Shown: positions 1-10,697 of the stretch, piece after piece
How the letters are laid out: each line of letters starts with the position of its first letter
Numbering within the stretch: position 1 is the first letter of the stretch
Assembly (NCBI GenBank): GCA_001584585.1
Contig: LSYV01000045.1
Location: 744,762 to 771,202 of the forward strand
DNA: 26,441 nucleotides
Source: Gonium pectorale
Lineage: Eukaryota; Chlorophyta; Chlorophyceae; Chlamydomonadales; Volvocaceae
Reading direction: 5' to 3'
Notes under the pieces: generated by a model
What the model was told of the DNA's origin: nothing
The model's input: only the letters and a program-made list of their open reading frames with translations
Database searches by the model: none
Made by a program: the position numbers and the translations under genes

Positions 1-275
1 CCCGAGCGGGCGTGAGGCATCGTGTGATCGGCCGGGAGGCGCAGCCATCGCCGCGCGTGGCGGCATCCATCCCACCCCCCCATGCCCGCCTCGGCCGGGA
101 GGCGCGGGTTGCAGGGACTAAGCCCGACGTGCCGCGTGACCCCGTCGTGCCACCCATGTCGTCAAGGGACGTGGGCGGAGCGCAACGCGCGGGGGCATGA
201 CTCTGTGTGGGGCACTGCGCCTCGGGTACCCCACCCCCCGCTCTCTCTCTACGCCACGCCCCCGGGTCCCCCCAC
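1..275 (-). other. Probable intron of the left-edge glycosyltransferase gene
   Basis: This stretch follows the splice donor that ends the last visible glycosyltransferase exon (exon to 276, donor GT at 275-274 on the minus strand). Neither strand shows a segment that continues the glycosyltransferase fold. It contains a short CT-rich run near 240-250. The simplest reading is that it is intron and that the remaining exons lie beyond the window's left edge. A short exon without recognisable motifs cannot be excluded. Confidence 0.5.
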
Positions 276-2404
276 CTGCCAGGCCACCTCCACGGGCAGG
301 CCGCACCGAAAGTGGCGGCGGAGCACGTACAGCGAGGCGATTAGGTTCATGGTATAGCGGGGGCCCCCGGCACTGATCAGGATGCCGCGGCGGCCGGCGG
401 CGGCGATTGCGGACGCGCGCGCCTGCGGGGGATGGTGGTGGGCGCCACCCGGGCGGCGGGGGCCACGAGGTTGAGGAAGGGGTTTAGGGGAGGTGGCAGC
501 ACCCGCGCACTGTGTCGCCTGCAGGTGTGTGTGTCTCCTGGGTGGGTGGGTTGTGATGTGGGGCTGGCGCGTGTGGGTGGGAGAGGACGGGGGAACATGG
601 GGGTTTTAAGGAAACAGGTTCCGATAGGAGAAGCTTGAACGCTAGCTGTGTTTGCCCGTCCGGCGGCCAAGCCACTCTTGCCTTCAGTTCGCCGGGAACA
701 GTGGGGGGGGGGGGGCGGGAGGGACTGACCCCGGGAGGAGAGGGCATGTGCAGGACAGCCGGCGCGCGGGGGGGAGGCATCCGCAGCACCCGGAGCTGCT
801 CGGCCCCAACAAGCAGCAAACCCACCCCCGTTGCAGCAAAGCCGGGTCGCGCACCGGTGCCGAGTACCGGAGGCCCAGCTGTGCCCGGATGCGAGGGGCC
901 AGCTATCGTCAGCCGTGTGCATCGTTAGCGCGTACCGGCCCGCCAGGAGGCCCACGCCCCGCCCTTCCGCCCAGCCGCTCGGAAGCAAGGGCCTCCGCCT
1001 CCCAGGTCCCAACCGCCGACGGCCAGCCGCCAACCCAACCCGTAACCACCCCAGCTGCTGTGAATGCCTTGGGATGACGGGATGAAGGAGATCCGGCGGG
1101 GACCACCTGGGCCATTGCAGCTCATCCCACCCAGACAAGGCCACCCCACCCACCCACCCCCAAAACACACACACACACGCACCCGTTACTTTGTTGGGTA
1201 CATGGGCTGCCGGCTAGGATGTTTTCTGCATGCCTGCCTGTCTCACACTGTCACGAACAGATCTTCTAGATCATATAGAACACACGCACCCGGTATTCGG
1301 GGCTGCCAATGTACTTGACCAGGCGCCTGCGGTAACTGTCCAGGTCAGGGTCCGGAAACGGGCTCAGGAAGCCGCCCCCGCGGCGGCACATCCGCCGCCC
1401 GGGGTCGCCGCCGCTCCCACCGCCGCCGCCGCCATCGGCGCTGGAGTTGGCGCCGCCGCCGCCAGCTACGTCGTACAGCAGTAGCTCCCAATCCGGATCC
1501 TGTAGGGCGAGATCAGCGTCCCGCGCGCCGTGCAGGAAGTCGGTTGCTGAGAAGGCGGCGCAGCGGCGGCACGAGTCCAGCGGCGACGCCGACGACGGCG
1601 CGTGAAGTTCTGCGCCGCCGCCGTCGCCGGCACCGCCGCGGCGGCCCATGGTGCCGGCGGACGGGCGGCCGCCGGAGCCCTCCGCCCTGCGCCACAGCGC
1701 CTCCCAGACGCTGGTCTGGTGCGCCGCTGCGGATCTGGCTGGGGACGTGGCACGGGTTTCGGAGCTGGACCCGGCGGTCCTGAAAGTTGCATGTGCCACC
1801 GAGCCTTCCAGGCCCGCCGCTCCGGGAGAGTTCGGGTCGCTGTCGGCTCGGCTTCTGGAGCCGCTGCTGGTGTTTCTCCTGGTCCCGTCGGAGAACCCGT
1901 TCCCGCCGTCTCCTGCCGGCGTGCCGGTTTTGCGCACGGGTCGCGGGTAAGGAGGCTGGGGCACGAAGATAAGCCTTCGGAGCAGCGGCGTCTGTCCTCG
2001 CGCAGGATTGGCAGGATGTCACTCTGTGGCAAACAGAGCCAAGTCCCTCGACGAAGTGGGTCCCCCTTCCCGCCAAAAATACCCTGTCCCCGCCTGATTG
2101 CCCGCAATCATGCCCCCGCCCACCCAAGCTGAAACATGCATGTGAGGTGAGCCTCTGCGCCCTGACCTGACTCCGGGTTTAGTGGCAGCTCCGGGTCCGA
2201 GTGACCACTTGGCAGGCTGAGCTCAGTCGTCATCAAGTGGTTGACGCGAAAGTAGCTTACAGCACATAATGATATTACAAGTAGCACGAAGACGAAGGAG
2301 CCGAGACCGAGGGCCGCCCTGGCGGTCTTCCGACGGGAGGATGGGTTCGACCTCTCCCGCGGCGACGTGACGAGCGTGTTTGCATGTCTTCTGGCGCTGA
2401 TCAT
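276..2404 (-). CDS. Type II membrane glycosyltransferase, Mnn/alpha-mannosyltransferase-like (3' part missing)
   Basis: Likely a Golgi glycosyltransferase that adds a sugar, probably mannose, to glycans. The proposed ATG is at 2404. Residues 1-29 are a basic tail (many Arg and Lys), residues about 30-51 are one hydrophobic segment (GLGSFVFVLLVISLCAVSYF), and a Ser/Pro/Gly-rich stem follows, which is the N-in signal-anchor layout of Golgi transferases. Exon 2 ends at 1290 with SPEYR and contains a Gly-rich linker after WELLLYDVA. Exon 3 (422-276) begins the catalytic region with RRGILISAGGPRY, then LYVLRRHFRCGLPVEVAW. This resembles the opening 'GRGI..AGG.RY...LR..GC.LP.E' signature of Mnn1/Mnn2-type transferases (Pfam Mannosyl_trans3), from memory of the family. 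The exon 1/2 junction is uncertain: 2124 joined to 1974 and 2167 joined to 1912 both keep frame. The large intron 1289-423 could hide another exon. The catalytic DxD is not in the window. Another nucleotide-sugar transferase family is possible. Confidence 0.62.
703..715 (+). repeat. Homopolymer run of 13 G
   Basis: Thirteen consecutive G lie in the glycosyltransferase intron. A second run of ten G is at 2968-2977 in the downstream spacer. Such runs are prone to length errors in sequencing; neither lies in a predicted exon. Confidence 0.9.
1151..1181 (+). repeat. Simple repeats (CCCA)n then (CA)n in an intron
   Basis: A CCCA-type tract runs directly into an AC dinucleotide tract inside the glycosyltransferase intron 1289-423. 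It is an ordinary microsatellite. A second (CA)n tract is at about 21677-21692 in NUF2 intron 8. Confidence 0.85.
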
Positions 2405-4042
2405 TACGGGAACAATGTCTGCTGTAACTTCGTCGAGTCACCGCACGTGCGTCGGACAGTCCGTTCGTAGTGCCGAAATAACTACGGCAAAATTGAGTGC
2501 AATCTACTTTATGGAGCGAGTGCAACATCGTTGTAATGCATTATGCCTGACCTCGGACGTCGTATGTATTTCCCACAGCAGGCGTACTTCGGCCTCTTGA
2601 TTGACACCTCTGATAGCCAAGCATTACTGATAAATTCAATTGCGTACGCATTTCAAGCATATGCTCGTACTTTAAGCCTCGTGGCTGCACATGGCCGAGT
2701 CAGAAACATCGATACTACAGCCATAGGAGCGCAATGGAACAGCCCGACGGATAGGGTAGCGAATTACCGGCCACGACCACTGCCTCCGCCTTGTTTGCTG
2801 GCACACCAGCGCCCGAGCCTGTGCCCATACCAACAACCTCAGCCCTCTCGAGCCCCTTGCAGTTCACATGCATCTTTTCGTACACTGTACACAGGTCCAG
2901 AGCGCGAGTGTGCCTCCACAGATCGCACGGAAGTACAACTCTCGCGCCACCTCCCGACGTACATGCCGGGGGGGGGGCTAGCGGCCACAAACGCACATCG
3001 AGAAATTGCGAAGCAGAATCCCTATGACTCTCTGAAAGGCAAACGATACGCTGAAATATCGCACACTCTTCCTACAGCTCAGCAACACGAACAACGAAGA
3101 CAGCCCACAACAGGCCCGGTGCGCTTCTGTACAAGGGCCGTTCCTCTCTAGCGAGCACCGGTCCAGATAGAACCGAAAGAGGTGGTTTCTCAAGGGCAAC
3201 AAGTCACGAGGGGAAAAACCCTGAACCCCCGACAGCTCCTGGCTATCAAAATGTCTGCCACACAGCTTGCAGCTGCAGGCAGAATGTACCCCTGATCCCC
3301 ATCCCTTCCCCTCCTACCATAACGGAGCATGCGTAACCGTCAAGGCCCCGAGCCAGCCCAGTCAATGTACCGCACTGTGGTGCGTGGGCCACACGGCGAC
3401 CCTCCTAATGCACACCGCTCCTCTGCCTGGTGCCGTATCACGAGACCGCGTGACTCGGACGCGACAACATCTCTTGCAGAAAGAAGTTACCGGGTTGCCT
3501 TAACCGCGTCCTACACGTTGGATTTCTCGACAAGTGCACGAGCCACGAAGCGCATGCACGTCTCTGTTTCGCAGACCGCATGCAAGTGCCTGCCAGCGCC
3601 CCAAGGCGATGCCCCCGAGCGCATGGCACACCGTACCGACCACATTCCGCCGACGCCGAGGCTGCCCAGAATGCAGCGCATGCCAGGCCATACCGGCGCT
3701 GCACAGCACAGCCAGCCAACCAACTAGGCAATCACCTCAGCACGCAGCGCCAGGTGGGTTGGGCAGGAGCCGCCCTATACCGGGCTGCACACACGGTCGT
3801 GAGGTCGAGGCCGCCGCGCAAGCCCGGCGGCGGCACGGCGCGCTCCTGCCCACCGCCCCACGCACTCCTCCCTCCCTCCCTCCCTCCCATGCACCAGGGA
3901 CCAGTCCGTGCAGTCGCGGGCCGGGTCACCACACCAGCGGGGGCCGCCATGTCCTCCCGACGCATCGCGCCGCCGGGAGGGGGCCCACCAAAGGCCCAGT
4001 TGGGCTGCACCGCCCCGCCCCGCACCGCCGCGAGGCACCAGC
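2405..4042. other. Intergenic spacer between glycosyltransferase start and kinase end
   Basis: Both neighbours are on the minus strand, so this 1.6 kb should hold the kinase 3' UTR (left of 4043) and the glycosyltransferase promoter and 5' UTR (right of 2404). The part nearest the glycosyltransferase (about 2405-3060) is visibly less GC-rich than the exons. A CTCC-type simple repeat is at about 3864-3888. Several open frames cross the region, including a 202-codon plus-strand frame at 2543-3151, but they show no recognisable domain and a composition unlike the neighbouring exons. I see no RNA gene or mobile element here. Confidence 0.6.
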
Positions 4043-7000
4043 CTACTTGGGGCTGCGGTAGCGGTACTGCAGCCACGGGTGTTTGAGCGCCTGCGCCGCC
4101 GTGGGGCGCTTGGCCGGGTCCGGCACCAGCAGGTGGCGGATGAAGTGCAGCAGGCCCCGGTCCGAGGATGGCACGCGAGCGTGCACGGTGGTGCGCTTGG
4201 GCACCAGCAGCTGCGAGGAAGGCGGGGGCGGGGGAGCGGAGGCAGCTCAGGACGGGGCGCAAGGGAGAATCCCCAGTCAGCTGCGGGCCGGGAGTGAGAA
4301 GGCGGTGTGGTGGGGCAGAGCCTTCAAGTGAGCTTGCAGGCCCTGGCAGGGACCCGACCAGAACTCGACCTAGGCATGTCCGCGCAATTGCCAGGCGCCG
4401 CAGCCAGGAGTCCCAGTTCGGGGTGCCGAACTGGACCTGCGGGGAGCTCCCGCGTGTTCTGACGGTCCTTTTGCCCCACCCTGGTCCATGGACAGCCCGC
4501 ACCGCAGCCAGGCCACTCTCCGGCAGCTTCGCGCCGCACACGCGCCATGGAGCGGCTTCGTTGCTGTGCGGGCCGACCGGCTTGAACCCGCCAATCAGCC
4601 CGCTGAGCCAGCGCCTGCTGCACGCCTGGGCAGCTACGGCGTCGAAGCCGGCAGCCGGCGTGGCGGCCCGCCAGGGCCTCAAGCCGTCGCACAGCATATT
4701 CTCGCCGCACGTGCCCTGGCGATTCTCAGCGTGACTCTGTGGCCCCCGCCCCGGCCCGCTCCGAACCACGAACGCACCTCAAACAGCCCGGTCTCCGTGT
4801 TCCGCTCATACACGCGGCCCGACTTCGTGAAGAACGCCCCCGCGTACTGGCCCTGCTGCAGCATGTAGGGCGGCAGCTCGCCCAGCATGCCCACCATGCG
4901 GGCCATCATGGCCGCCTCGCTGACATTCTGTTGGGAGTGCGATTGGACCGGTTGGGAGTTAGCGGTTGGAGGATGGGGTCATGATAGGGCGAGGGCCCGG
5001 GTGGGGGCAGCAGGCACGCACATTCGCGAGTGCGTGGCCACGTAATACACACACATGCAGCCCGGGTGGGGCGCAGGACGGGAGCAGCCGAAGGTTCTTG
5101 GTCAACTGAACTCACCGGGAACAGCACCTGCCCGGTCGCGAGCTCCGCCATGACGCAGCCCAGCGACCACACGTCGATGCGGCCATCGTACGGCAGGCCG
5201 AGCATCACCTGCGTCGACAACACGGAATGCGAGCAGGAGGTCAGCGGTCTTTCTTTCGAGAGAAGCCCCCGCGTGGTACGCGAGGTTTGTTTTAATCACC
5301 CTTGTGTGTGTGTGGCGACAGGCACAGGATCATCATGCTGCCGCTCGGACCAAGGCCCCTCGCAACTCCCGCCGATGCAAACGGCAAGCCGGTGTCCGCG
5401 CTGAAGGGGCTCAGTGGGGAGGGGCTTCGCTCACCTCGGGCGCGCGGTAGGACCTGCTCTGCACGTAGTGGCTCATGTGCGCCTCCGAGTTGTAGATGGA
5501 GCAGCCCAGGTCGATAAGTTTCACGGCACACCTGCGGCAAGCGGGTGGTTTCGGGGGTGGGGCCGCCCTCAGGTTGGGTGCAGGTGCCAGGGGGGCTGGG
5601 CGCAGCCTGGGTCAGTCGCTGCAACGGGCGCTCTTGGTGCGGCCAGGGGCGGAATTGGGGAGGACGAATGCGCACGGACTATGTGGGCGCTAGCGACAGC
5701 GCTGCCCCGTTCCGCATAACCACAAGAAGAACAACAGGGCGGCCCCTGCAAGGCGCGCGACGGCGTTGGGGCTAAGGCAGGACCTGATGTGGCCCCACGG
5801 AGCCGCGAGCAAACGACTGTAAACAGCACCCGCCCCAGCCCGTCGCAGCTGGCCGTCCGCTCTTACTTGCTGTAATTCTTCACGAGGATGTTCTCAGGCC
5901 TGTGGGATGAGGCAGGGCGCACAGCAGCGTTAATACAGTACCCAAACGGCAATTTGAGACAACATGAGTCCAGTGCACATGGAGTCAATACCTTCTCGCC
6001 CGCGCGGCCTAGCGCCCCAACCCCCACCCCAGCAACACAAGCCGCCCATCCTTGATCACACGCAGAACGCAGTCGTCGCGAGGCACGCAACCGACCTCCC
6101 CCCCCAAAAAAACAATCCTCCATTCCCCAGATCTCCTTGGCGCCACCGGCGCCGCCGGCTGCCCCCCCCCTCTCCCTCTCACTTGACGTCTGCGTGGATG
6201 ATGTGGTTCGAGTGCAGGAAGGTGAGGCCCTGCAGCACCTGCCGCGCGATGCTCTGCATGCGGCCCGCCGTGAAGTAGGAGGGGTCGTAGCACTGCGTGT
6301 CGAACAGGTTGCCGCCCAGCAGCTCCACCACCAGGAACAGGTGGCCCTGCCGAGGTAGGGGCGGGGCGGGCAGGGATGCGACAGCGGTCTGTCAGTCGGA
6401 CGGCAGTCGGGAAGGAACGAGAAGGATAGGAGCGGGGGCGGGGAGACTGTCACGTCCTCCCCCGTCATGCGCCTCCCGCGATCTGCGAACGCTCGCAACT
6501 GTCGGGCCCCTTGGCACTCCGGGGCAGCTTCACATGTGACGCCCCACATGTCGTTCGCCGGCACACATTCGCCGCCAGGAGAGAAAGGGCCGTAAGACGA
6601 GAGAGCGGGGTCAGGCCGACCCCCGCCTTCACGCTTCTTGAGGCACAACCTACGCCCCACGAAGCCCAACCCCGACGCCTGCAGGCGCACCATGTGGTAG
6701 AAGTAGTCGTACAGTCGGGCAATGTGGTGCAGGTCGTTGGGGTCGCGCGCGTTGACCATCTGCAGCAGCCGCACCTCCTCCAGGCACGCGTCCATGCACT
6801 CCTTGTCGTTCTGCAGCCAAAGATACAGCGAGATGGAGAGGGCGCGGGCCAGGGTCAGAGTGAGCACACCCGAGCGGGTGCTCGAGCGCGAAACTCCCAC
6901 CGCCACTACAGCACACACTAGAGGGGAGGGAGGAGCCTGGCGCCTCTGCGGCCGCCCAACCGCACCTTGACGACCTTGAGGCAGACCAGCCGCTTCTCGA

Positions 7001-10000
7001 GGGTGTCGTACGCCTGTACGGCGCGGCTGAACGCTGCGGCGCCGACCTGCTCCAGCACTTGGTACCTGCGCGGCGGGCGGCCAGCCCACTGTCAGCACCT
7101 CCACGCCGAACATCCCCAGCCGGCCGAGCCAGGTCGGTATCTCGGTCGGTATCTTGGTACTCCCTCGGAGCACACCTCCTCCAGGTCAAAAGCCGCTTGA
7201 CCGCGGTTCCAGCCATCCCTCCCAAGCCAGCGGCAACCACCAGATGGTGGAAGCAGCAACCGACAGGATCGCGAAAACTGCTTTCTCGTCCGCCCTGATA
7301 CAAGCTTGAGGCGGTCGTGCTGTGCTAAGCTCTGAAACACGGTGATTCGGCGGTCAACGCCAACGCCTGTTCCGCGCCCCTGCTGCCTACCTGCCCGCGA
7401 TGAGTTTCCCGGGCGCAAGCTCAATCTCCTCGCCCATGGCCGCGGCTGTGGACGCACGGCGGCCAATTACTCGGAGCTGAATGACCTCAAAGTCCCGGTC
7501 AAAGGACGTCTGGTCGTACGCCATCGCCGGCACCCCTGGCGCCACCTTGTGGCCTGGGGTCGGGGACGCAGCCGGCGTGAGTGAGCCGGGCACCGCAGGG
7601 CAGCGTTACTGACACCACGGCCAAGCGAAGCTGCGAGCTTCATGGCATTGCGGAGTGCTCGGGGTCAGGGGGCCCGAATGCAGCGAGCAGGTGCACAGCG
7701 AAGGAGGGGGGGTGGGCCTTGCACAATTAGAAGATGGGCGACTGCGTTTGTTCGTGGACGGCGGGGGAGACTCACCGGAGGGCTTTGACTCCATGATGTT
7801 GGGCTTTATGCTGACCTGGAAGCCCCCCGAGCCGAGGTTCCCGTACGGGACTATAGAAGCCGAGGAGGAAGGCGTGGCCTGCACGCAAAGCGCAAAAGGC
7901 GCAAACGGTAGGCATGCATCGGTACTCATCGATGCATGAAGGGGCCTACAAAGCCGGCGGCACCGTTGGTAGACCCAGCGCACTTCAAGTGCAGAGGCAC
8001 CACAGGTGGAAACGGGGACAGCACAGTGGCTGTGTGCTGTGCAGGAGGCGGCGGAAGGAGGACGTGCAGGGCGGCGTAGCGACCCGTAGGTCTCTAACGA
8101 GCGCCACCAGCCCCATCCGCCTTCAACACACCCACCCGTCCGAACTGCAACCCTGAAATTATGGGAGCGTACACCGCCCGCACCGCGCGAAGCCCCAACG
8201 ACTTGTCGCGATGCCATACTTTCGCAACACCTCCAACACCCGAGGGCGGCCTACCTCCATGCCCCCTCGGTGTACCTACCCTTTCCAGCCAACCGGGCCG
8301 GCTGCTTGGCTCCCCCTTTGCACCCCGTCGCAACGGCGCCAGCCCCAGCCCGTCCCCACCTGGCCCGCCTCGTCGACGCCCTCCTGGTGCCGGTAGTGCG
8401 GCTCGGTATCCTCCTGGTAGTACCCATTCGTCGAGCCGCTGGGCCCCTCCATCTCCTGCGGGCCCTCCCCGGCCGAGGCATACAGCTCTTCCTCCTCATC
8501 GCTGGACTCGCTCTACCGACCGGGGAGTTGGGGCAAGGAGGAGTTGTGCCCCCATTACGTGAGCTACTGGCCATGCTGCGCCCTAGGTCTAAGACAGCGG
8601 GCGCGTCGGCGGGAGCGCAAGCGCTCGACAGGGGGGATCAAGGAAACGAGGCCAGATGGAGGCGGACTCGAGGGCCTCTGCGTGCTACCCACCCCAATCT
8701 TGCAGATCATGCAAGACCTCAGGTCAGACCAGCCCGGCCCAGCTCTACATAACGCAGCCCGGCGCTGCCGAGCACGAGCCTGTCCAGCCCCCCTGCCCTG
8801 CCCTGCCCTGCCCGCTGTCCAGCCGAGCACGGCCCACCTGCCACGAATCAAGCGCGTCGCGCGCGGACCGCTCGCCCTCGTACTCCCGGGACTCGTACGC
8901 CTCCAGCGAGGAGCCTGCACGCACGCAGCGGCCTCGTCTCTGTGAAATTTTTCATACATGTTTTTACTGCGCCAACACACGGGCAACATTGGCGGCTCGG
9001 GGCTTGGTTCGTGAGCTCTGCCTGCGCAGCTTGCCTGACCCTGGGAACAGCTCGGGTGAAGCTCAGGGAAGAGCGCCAGAGGGGCCGGGCCAAGAGCTGA
9101 GTATCTGAGCACCGCGGGAGCACCACCTGCGCACTATTGCGCAGCCTGCGGTCGTACTGCTGCTCACACAAGCGCTGCTTCATGCACCTGCCACGAAGGC
9201 CACACCGTCGTCCCCAGACCTTGTGTCGCGTAGCAGCCGCTGCTCGCCGGCAATGGAGCCTCAAGGAGGCAGCTGCCAGTCCCTCACGGCAGCAGTCCGG
9301 ACACGCTTGTTGCAAATGCACCTCCTCCGGGCCGCTTTGCGAGCAGACCACTCGCCAACCCCACCGTAGCCGGGGCTGTGTTCGGCTTGCGCCCGGCCTC
9401 TACTCTCCGCGCTGCCCTGGCACCTTGCCAGGAGGAGCCCCCGGGCCCCATGCGCTCCGCACTTGCCCACAGCACGCTTGTCCTCCCCATGCGGTGAGCC
9501 CATTCATCCTGTACGTACGATTGTGCCCCACCTTGATGCCCCGGGTCTTGTGCCACCCGGAAGTCTTCAAGCGTCGCTCCCTCCGGCAGCAGCCCCAAGG
9601 CGTGCAGTAGATACAAGGCCTGCTCGTCGGTCAGATCGAGGTCGTTGCAGATAAACGCCGCCTGGTCCTCGATTTCCATCCGCCAGAAGCCCATGTCGTT
9701 GGGATCCTCGTACTCGTCCACAAAGGGACCTCCCGGCGGGTAGGCAGATTCCCGGTGCCGAATGAGGTGCTCCTCTTCTGGTGATGGGGTGGAGCGGGTG
9801 CGAGTGTGGGGCGATTGGGGTGTTGCCAAGGCAGGGAGAAGGGGATAGAGTTGCAAGGGGGTGTTCAAGGAAGGAGAAGGGTCGTTTGGGGAGCCACTGT
9901 CGCGCTACAGAAGTCGTCTCAACGCACTTGGCATCACTGTCGAGGCATTCGTGTCGCACAGGGGACCCCTAAGCCACAACCCCAGTCCTCGCATCAGGGG

Positions 10001-10265
10001 AGCGAACCGAGGGCGCGCCGGTCGCACCTTCTGGAGAAGCCTGGCGGACAAGGCTAGCGGGCCCCGAATATATGCTCTGCGCCGTCAGGGCGGGGACTCT
10101 CCACCCGGTGCTCAAAGGCGACCGATTGTTGAACGGGGCAGCGACTGGGAGCAGGCAAGGGCTTCCAACGCCATGCCTTCGCCACGCTGCCACAGAATAC
10201 GCTGGTACATTGCCGTGCCTGGCAACCGAACCGCGGCGCTGCTGCAGTAGCTGGCCCGAGGACAT
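4043..10265 (-). CDS. DYRKP: DYRKP-type (plant/algal DYRK) protein kinase, 634 aa, 14 exons
   Basis: Ser/Thr kinase of the green-lineage DYRKP group; in Chlamydomonas, loss of a DYRKP gives starch and oil over-accumulation under nutrient stress (family knowledge). Exons: 10265-10028, 9777-9532, 8914-8838, 8512-8360, 7878-7776, 7553-7391, 7065-6966, 6810-6691, 6346-6183, 5899-5867, 5531-5435, 5208-5116, 4927-4778, 4210-4043. These sum to 1905 nt with no frame break. Residues 101-130 hold a conserved N-terminal block ([18 protein letters not shown]), and 188-196 are acidic (SESSDEEEE). The kinase domain is about 328-626: loop VGAAAFS near 335, beta-3 Lys357 in VCLK, alpha-C Glu372, catalytic HADVKPEN with Asp453, DLG 473-475, [11 protein letters not shown] 488-498, [16 protein letters not shown], and terminal [13 protein letters not shown]. 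The ATG is the first Met after an in-frame TAG about 40 bp upstream. The first exon is low-complexity, so the true N-terminus is the least sure part. Confidence 0.92.
7913..7938. repeat. Perfect 9-bp inverted repeat in a kinase intron
   Basis: CATGCATCG (7913-7921) and CGATGCATG (7930-7938) are exact reverse complements around an 8-nt loop. The site is about 35 bp upstream of the exon 5 acceptor of the kinase (exon starts at 7878 on the minus strand), so in the pre-mRNA it could form a hairpin near the polypyrimidine and branch region. It may be chance. Confidence 0.6.
8794..8819 (+). repeat. Short CCTGC-type pentanucleotide repeat
   Basis: Several head-to-tail copies of a CCTGC-like unit lie in the kinase intron between exons 3 and 4 (8837-8513), just downstream of the exon 3 donor on the minus strand. 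It is a simple repeat with no evident role. Confidence 0.75.
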
Positions 10266-10697
10266 TTTGCTGGTGTTTGAAGGTTCGAACCGCCACCGCT
10301 ACCTATTGACTAAACTAAATCTTATGAGTTTCAGCAATAAGCTCAGGCTACGGGCATGTTTGGGAACCAGCAAACAAAGGAGGGCAGGCCAAGGCGACGG
10401 ACAGCGTTGCGTTAGGTCAACCCTTTCGCCCTGTTAGTTGCGTGAGTGAGAGGAACTGCAGCACCTATGCCATATTGCGGTGCTGTACGGGTAGTAGGAG
10501 GTTTGGTGTGGCACAAAGTTTTCATTCGGCGCCCATTGCGGCATCTGCAGGTATCACGATCAATCTTGCATGCCCATGAATCTAACGCATGTCAAGTAAG
10601 GCTGGGCGGTCGTGTCTGAGGGTTGCAGCAGCGTCTAAAAGCAGCACTGATCGTGCTACCACCACAGGGCATGACAGTGTGTTATTGGTGTAGCTCG

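Noticed and set aside
2543..3151. Plus-strand open frame of 202 codons between the glycosyltransferase and the kinase
   Set aside because: No recognisable motif, a Pro/Arg/Thr-rich composition typical of shadow frames, and no splice partners found.
3864..3888. CTCC tract considered as a promoter element
   Set aside because: It lies past the 3' end of the kinase on the minus strand and is a plain simple repeat.
3732..4769. Long 345-codon minus-strand frame over the kinase 3' end
   Set aside because: It is a shadow frame running through intron 13 and the last kinase exon; the kinase motifs ([13 protein letters not shown]) are in another frame.
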